Origin: Pieris napi
Lineage: Eukaryota; Arthropoda; Insecta; Lepidoptera; Pieridae
Length of the DNA: 64,000 nucleotides
NCBI RefSeq assembly: GCF_905475465.1
Contig: NC_062250.1
Coordinates: 6,780,501-6,844,500, forward strand
Reading direction: 5' to 3'
In this document: in pieces, positions 59,501-64,000 of the stretch
Position numbering within the stretch: the first letter of the stretch is position 1
Layout of the letters: every line of letters begins with the position of its first letter
The notes under the pieces: model-generated
What the model saw: the letters and a program-made list of their open reading frames with translations, nothing else
Database searches by the model: none
Told to the model about the DNA's origin: nothing
Made by a program: the position numbers and the translations under genes

Positions 59501-62500
59501 TGTAAAGTTCATTCAAAAGATAGCTGTCAAGTGAGCCATTTGCTATTTTATGCAAAGTACACAGGTCGCTCATCCATCTTCTCTTTTCAAGACTAACAAT
59601 CTGAAAGTGGGCAAGACGCTGGTCATATTGCTTTAACTTGCGCCTAAGACCATACTTCGAGCATAAAGCTCTAACAAACCGCCTTTGAATGGATTCCAAT
59701 CTATCTGTATGAACTTTGTATATCGGGGCCCATACAGCTAAACAGTACTCAACCATGGTTCTCACGAGAGAGCTGTATAAGACAATCAAGGAGTCGGCTC
59801 GCCTGAACGGTTTAGCGGTTCTAAGAATAAAGGACAACATCCGGTTAGCTCTACTACAGATATGATCATAATGAGGTCGAAATGACATAACAGAGTCAAA
59901 TATTACTCCCAAGTCTCGAACCACCTCAACTCTATTCACAAGAATACCCTTAACATTATAGTTATACTGGATAGGGTTCCTACTTTTTGTAAATGTTATA
60001 ACCTGGCACTTCTTAATATTCAGAGCCATAGAGTTTTCATCGCACCAAGCAGATATAGTATTAATATCCGATTGAAGGGTCACACAATCTCTTTCATCAG
60101 ATATACGTCTGAAGACTTTTATGTCGTCTGCGTATGCCAAACATTCACTACTAATTTTGCTTAGCAAGTCATTCACAAATAACAAAAACAATAAAGGACC
60201 CAACTTTGACCCCTGGGGCACGCCCGATGTTACTAAAAATGGCACAGATTCATATCCACAAAGAGCAACGAGTTGTGTGCGGTTCAACAGGTAAGAAGTT
60301 AACCATCTATATAAGTTCCCATGGATTCCCACATGTTGAGCCTTCACAAGCAATACAAAATGGTCCACTCTATCAAAAGCTTTTGAAAAATCGGTATATA
60401 TAGCGTCCACCTGCTTTCTATTATTGAACGATGAACATAAATAAGTAGTATAGCATAATAGATTAGAGTTGGTTGACCTTCCAGTAACAAATCCATGTTG
60501 TCGTGGGCTTAATATATGTTTGAGATGGTTATACATTTGGGTAAATATGAAACCCTCGAATATCTTAGCAAATAAGTTTAGAATACAGATAGGTCTATAA
60601 TTCAAAACATCACCCTTGTCTCCAGATTTACATGGTAACAGTCGTATAAAAATGGAAAGTGTACTTTTCGTTCTACAGAAAAATGCATGTACAACAAATA
60701 CAATACTTACCATTAAACCAGGTGTTCCTGGGGCGCCATCAACTCCTCTTATTCCAGGCGTTCCAGATGGTCCTTCACGACCACGCTCTCCTCGTGGACC
60801 AACTGGACCCTAAAAAGACATATTTTTCAGATGCAGTATTTAATAACAATTTAAAAAATGCTAACTGCGATAACACAGATTATATTTCAGAACGTATCAA
60901 AGACATACCACTGGCCCAGCTGGCCCCATGGGCCCAGTTAACCCCGTTGGACCCTTTTCACCAGGTAACCCTTGGTCTCCTTTTGCGCCATCCTTCCCGT
61001 CAAATCCCCTATGACCCTTCAATCCTTGAATACCGGGAACACCAGGGGACCCTCTGGATCCAGTTTGACCAGCAGCCCCTGGTGGCCCTGGCTCACCATC
61101 TTCTCCAGGCAAACCCTGCATAATTTTACGACAAGAATATTTTATTATTTTTCCAATTAACTTGAACACAAGGATATGGAAACATGATTCTTACATCCTT
61201 TCCGGGTACGCCGATCGGTCCCCGTTCTCCAGGTGGCCCTAGGGGTCCAGGTGATCCGGGTTCACCTGGTTCTCCACGGGGACCTTGAAAGCCCTGCGGC
61301 CCGGGCGGACCTTGGGGACCTAGATAATATTGATAATATCTCATACAAAAAGTCGGTTTTTGTTTTTGCTTTTAATGAGTCCTTCACGGTAAAATACAAA
61401 CACAATAAGCACGATAAGAGGACAACTTGACTTTTACAAAACACAATAGATTCAAGCTAAGGTACCCGGTATTCCTCTAATTCCTGGTGCACCAACAGAC
61501 GCTTGCATGTAATGGTAAGGGTCGAAGGCTGGACCTTTGTCTCCTCCTGCTGTCGCTGCTAACTGGGCAAGATAGGCGTTTACCTGAAATATAATATATC
61601 TCGAATGATGTTGCTAGGAATATTAATTATGAATTGTGTATATATTTACACTTCTATGAGTATCTAAATAATATATATACCTGCTTGCCGATTAATTATT
61701 AGTGTTTATTTTGAATTTTAGTGTTAATTTATTAGTACTTCACATTTTTATGTACGAGTATAAGTAGTACAGCAATAAAGGCTTTTATTATAATTATTAT
61801 TGACATATGGTGCAGTCGGTTCAAAGAAAATATTTTTTTTAAATATTAATTTGATAAGTTGTATTTGTATAATGAAGTAGATTTCAAATGTTTAACTAAT
61901 GCTGCTTAGTTTTCTTCATGTGTAAACTTACGTCTGGCATAGGTCCTACGGGTCCTGGAATTCCAGGCGCCCCGGGTATGCCACCGAGTCCAGGTGACCC
62001 AGGAAGACCAGGCGGACCCTCATCGCCTGGAACTCCTTGTACCCCACGTACTGTAATAGCTGGTTGAGGTGAAGTAAACACTGGCGGGCGACTAGTGCTT
62101 GGCGCTGGATATAAAAATTGAGATTTGAGCAGTAACTTAAATTACTTAAAAAAACTTAGCTAATTCAAAATAAAATAACACACTTTATTATTAAGTATGT
62201 ATCTCATTTTATAAGATTGATAAAAAATAACACGTTTGTTAAAAAAAATGTTTTCATTAAACAAGTCTATTGTCCTAGTATCCCTACTTATTGTTATTTA
62301 CTAAAGCGTTACTTAAATACGAACTATATTACTCACAAAATACATGTATAAACTGTTTAATGTAGTGTTTTGAATGCAAATTAAAATAATTGAAACTATT
62401 GGATAAACAAATAAACATGTAAAACCGAAAACAATATTTCTTGGCTCTTTGTAATTAACTTAAACTACAGACATAACTTACCAGATAGACAAGTAGGCAA

Positions 62501-63644
62501 CACTGAACAGTTAACCCTCCCACTAAAACACTGACAAAGAGTACAGTTGTCTCGTTTCCAGGTGTCTCCATCAGACCACGATCTTCCCACGTCAAGGCAT
62601 TTCACTGGCGGAACTGAAAAATAAATATTATTTAAAACATAAAGTATAGGACATAAAGAATGTGGTGTCACAGTTATCTATGCTGATATTCAGAAATGTG
62701 ACGAGTATGAATAGTGTATACAATATTTACCGTTTTACATAAAGTTAATTACTTCAAAGTTCAAAAGAGACCAAAGTGCTGCTAATAATATTGAGAAATT
62801 CGCTGAAATTCTAATTAATTACGCAAACAGATGGGTTTCTATAATCAGGACTAAGAATCTATAAATAATGATGCATGTAAAGGAATAGATGTCCTTAAAA
62901 ATGTTTTCGAAAATATCAATTGACAATATGAATGGTTTATAATTATGCGATAACAGATTTTTCACTCTTCGACTTTTATTAAGTGGGTACGGACTTCATA
63001 TTATTATGAAAAAATAAAAATATGAAAACATGCAAGATATGATAATAACATCACCTCGGTTAACCTGCTGCTGCGGTCTTCCATACCCACGTTGATCTAT
63101 GAATGAAATTGTAATGACATTTAAATGGTATTTGTTTAAACAAATGAATGACGATCATGCTTTAAAAATGTGTGTCTTACTCGTCGTAGAACCCCGAAAA
63201 TCACGCTCCGCTATCACCGCTGTAAAACATTAATAAACATATAATATTTAATATATAATTAGTGACAGTAAGGTGTGGTTTAGTGTGTTCGAAAGTAGTG
63301 GTTCGAAAAAACAAATATTTTAAGTCTAATCTTTTATTTTTATCTTTTAACATCATTCGTAATCGTTAGGTACGAAGGTAGTCGCGTTATCTAGTTTTGG
63401 ATACTCGCATATTGGATAAAGAACTCGGGCATTAATCGTACAGAGGAAATGGGAAGTGTTAACTTCGAAAATCACAGAAAGATTTACCGTTCTCATCTTC
63501 CCCAAAAGGGTTATAATCGTCGTAGTTGATTAGATCTGCCTCCTGAGCTTGAGGTGCATCAAAATCGTCCCTTCCATCAGACAACTCCTTACTGACTACT
63601 GGAGTCAGCAGAAGAGCCAGGCAAGCTATTATTGCTTGCCACAT
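51665..63644 (-). CDS. fibrillar procollagen alpha chain, complete (24 coding exons)
   Basis: Minus-strand exons: 63488-63644, 63181-63219, 63055-63096, 62482-62613, 61932-62104, 61466-61583, 61195-61319, 60909-61115, 60711-60809, 58561-58857, 57930-58397, 57681-57842, 57393-57590, 56687-56831, 56344-56604, 56097-56230, 55743-56012, 55199-55414, 54785-55073, 53817-54002, 53283-53501, 52731-52900, 52280-52501, 51665-51811. They total 4476 nt, 1491 residues, every phase consistent. Order: signal peptide (MWQAIIACLALLLTPVVS), acidic segment, VWC module with six Cys, 12 Gly-X-Y minor helix, N-telopeptide (VNAYLAQLAATAGGDKGPAF), 337 Gly-X-Y triplets, then a fibrillar C-propeptide (GQYWIDPNGGDANDAILVHC ... 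GLACF). It is an extracellular fibril-forming matrix protein. The ATG at 63644 precedes the signal peptide; an upstream tacag could mark a separate 5' UTR exon. Which vertebrate clade it matches is not decided. Confidence 0.95.
54236..54774 (+). repeat. dispersed repeat, actagctg...tatagat family, in collagen intron
   Basis: It begins actagctgacctggctaact and ends with caatcggtccagccgttctc, gtaacaaacacgactttc, tatatatatagat. It is the second copy of the family seen at 11922-12380. Its right edge lies about ten bases from the 5' splice site of the collagen exon ending at 54785, and it fills most of the 782 bp intron 54003-54784. It is antisense to the collagen gene. Confidence 0.7.
56845..57290. 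mobile_element. inverted-repeat element with internal tandem repeats
   Basis: gaagtgaaacttctttat near 56876-56893 is matched by inverted ataaagaagttacacttc near 57271-57288. A short palindrome (gtgtacta gtgtacac) stands at the left edge. The right part contains the 20 bp tandem array at 57170-57249. It lies in the collagen intron 56832-57392. Non-coding. Confidence 0.5.
57170..57249. repeat. four tandem 20 bp units, taacgg...atgtgacgcg
   Basis: Units begin at 57170, 57190, 57210 and 57230 with exact 20 bp spacing: taac(c/g)g.(c/a)a.atgtgacgcg. The first three end gacgcg and the last is decayed (ttacaca). They are CpG-rich in an otherwise AT-rich intron. Confidence 0.85.
59046..60690 (-). mobile_element. 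5'-truncated LINE in a collagen intron
   Basis: A non-LTR retrotransposon copy in the same direction as the collagen gene. It contains a long intact reverse-transcriptase frame (60713-59304). At its 3' end, around 59046-59075, lies a run of tttta/ttttt units (aaaat repeats on the minus strand). The endonuclease and ORF1 are absent. It occupies most of the 1853 bp intron 58858-60710. No target-site duplication could be fixed. Confidence 0.88.
59304..60680 (-). CDS. LINE reverse transcriptase, N-terminally truncated
   Basis: About 455 codons of retrotransposon origin without an internal stop. Reverse-transcriptase motifs in order: SGDKGDVLNYRPICIL, RQHGFVTGRST, YTDFSKAFDRVDH (first catalytic Asp), SGVPQGSKLGPLLFLLFVND, CLAYADDIKVF (YADD catalytic box) and LNIKKCQVITF. 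The downstream thumb/C-terminal region ends with RSFEFRRIIRGADLQPE. The long intact frame and preserved YADD suggest recent insertion. The first codons of the open frame (to about 60681) run into collagen intron sequence and are not part of the element. The clade is probably CR1 or Jockey-like; I cannot decide which. Confidence 0.88.
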   Translation of the reverse strand, partial: FCRTKSTLSIFIRLLPCKSGDKGDVLNYRPICILNLFAKIFEGFIFTQMYNHLKHILSPRQHGFVTGRSTNSNLLCYTTYLCSSFNNRKQVDAIYTDFSKAFDRVDHFVLLVKAQHVGIHGNLYRWLTSYLLNRTQLVALCGYESVPFLVTSGVPQGSKLGPLLFLLFVNDLLSKISSECLAYADDIKVFRRISDERDCVTLQSDINTISAWCDENSMALNIKKCQVITFTKSRNPIQYNYNVKGILVNRVEVVRDLGVIFDSVMSFRPHYDHICSRANRMLSFILRTAKPFRRADSLIVLYSSLVRTMVEYCLAVWAPIYKVHTDRLESIQRRFVRALCSKYGLRRKLKQYDQRLAHFQIVSLEKRRWMSDLCTLHKIANGSLDSYLLNELYIKVPTRSVRKPQLFMIPTSNNNVSQNGPLARMCKSYNSVCSHVDIFHNRSFEFRRIIRGADLQPE

Positions 63645-64000
63645 ATTGCCTGTACATTTCAATTTATTAATTCACAATTGATTAGGTAACCATCAACTTA
63701 TTATAACAATAATTAAATATAATAATTTAATTATTGTTTTAATAAGTTGGGTTAGACATAATTATAAAAGCTTGGAACATCAACTCATTCCATTCATATA
63801 ACATACATTCAACAGATGCAATTCATTGCAAGTATTTGAAATTATCCTACACATATAAATAGGGCATAAGAATCAAGATCACACCGTTCTAAATTACGTT
63901 TCTAAAATGATTCTATGAATATGGCCCAGTAACCTTTCTTCAGATATAAACATATATTTCTATCACGATGACAGCGAATAATTGGCGCCTATTGTAATTA
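63645..64000 (-). promoter_or_regulatory. upstream region of the collagen gene
   Basis: AT-rich sequence immediately before the collagen start codon. On the minus strand cttttataattat (63760-63772) is a possible TATA-like element about 125 bp upstream of the ATG. The alternative is that tacag at 63650-63654 is a splice acceptor and the promoter lies beyond the window. Confidence 0.3.

Noticed and set aside
57902..61430. Several plus-strand open frames of 60-154 codons across the collagen region
   Set aside because: They are antisense shadows of Gly-X-Y exons, whose GC-rich periodic codons keep the opposite strand open.
1..64000. CRISPR arrays, bacterial operons, riboswitches, rRNA or functional tRNA genes
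   Set aside because: Nothing of this kind was seen. The only tRNA-like sequences are SINE heads, and the genes have spliceosomal introns.

Overview
The window is insect nuclear DNA, most likely from a lepidopteran. It is AT-rich, its genes are split by GT-AG introns, and it carries dispersed tRNA-derived SINEs, LINE fragments and short inverted-repeat elements of kinds I associate with moth and butterfly genomes. I rebuilt the genes by joining exons by hand at splice sites. Every model listed keeps one reading frame across all its junctions, but none has been checked against transcripts or databases.

Layout, left to right. (1) 4942-21420, plus strand: the 3' part of the CCR4-NOT deadenylase gene (twin/CNOT6), eight exons covering the nuclease domain. 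One intron of 10.2 kb holds a DDE-transposase-like gene and a 1.24 kb TA-flanked inverted-repeat transposon. (2) 21421-27505: a long stretch without genes, probably including the twin 3' UTR, with canonical X-box (RFX-type) palindromes. (3) 27506-28701, minus strand: mitochondrial ribosomal protein mRpS24 in four exons. (4) 29505-30209: a deleted PIF/Harbinger element. (5) 31102-35739, plus strand: an eight-exon gene for a 933-residue secreted protein with repeated helical cassettes and three LDL-receptor class A modules. It is followed at 36231-37472 by a separate secreted serine-protease homologue that has lost its catalytic His. (6) 38562-42676, plus strand: a DM9-repeat gene whose first intron carries a pogo-type transposon with its catalytic domain deleted. 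(7) 43311-50392, plus strand: a five-exon secreted cysteine-rich protein with VWC-like modules. (8) 51665-63644, minus strand: a complete fibrillar procollagen gene with 24 coding exons and 1491 residues, convergent with gene 7. Two transposable elements sit very close to 5' splice sites inside it.

Functionally the window holds two housekeeping genes (twin, mRpS24) and a right half rich in secreted or extracellular proteins (LDLa/helical protein, pseudo-protease, VWC protein, fibrillar collagen). The neighbouring secreted genes may work together, but nothing in the sequence proves it. The best candidates for something undescribed are the helical-cassette/LDLa protein with its adjacent pseudo-protease, the collagen's single Gly-to-Ala break and missing C-propeptide cysteines, the X-box cluster, and the transposons with short repeated subterminal motifs.
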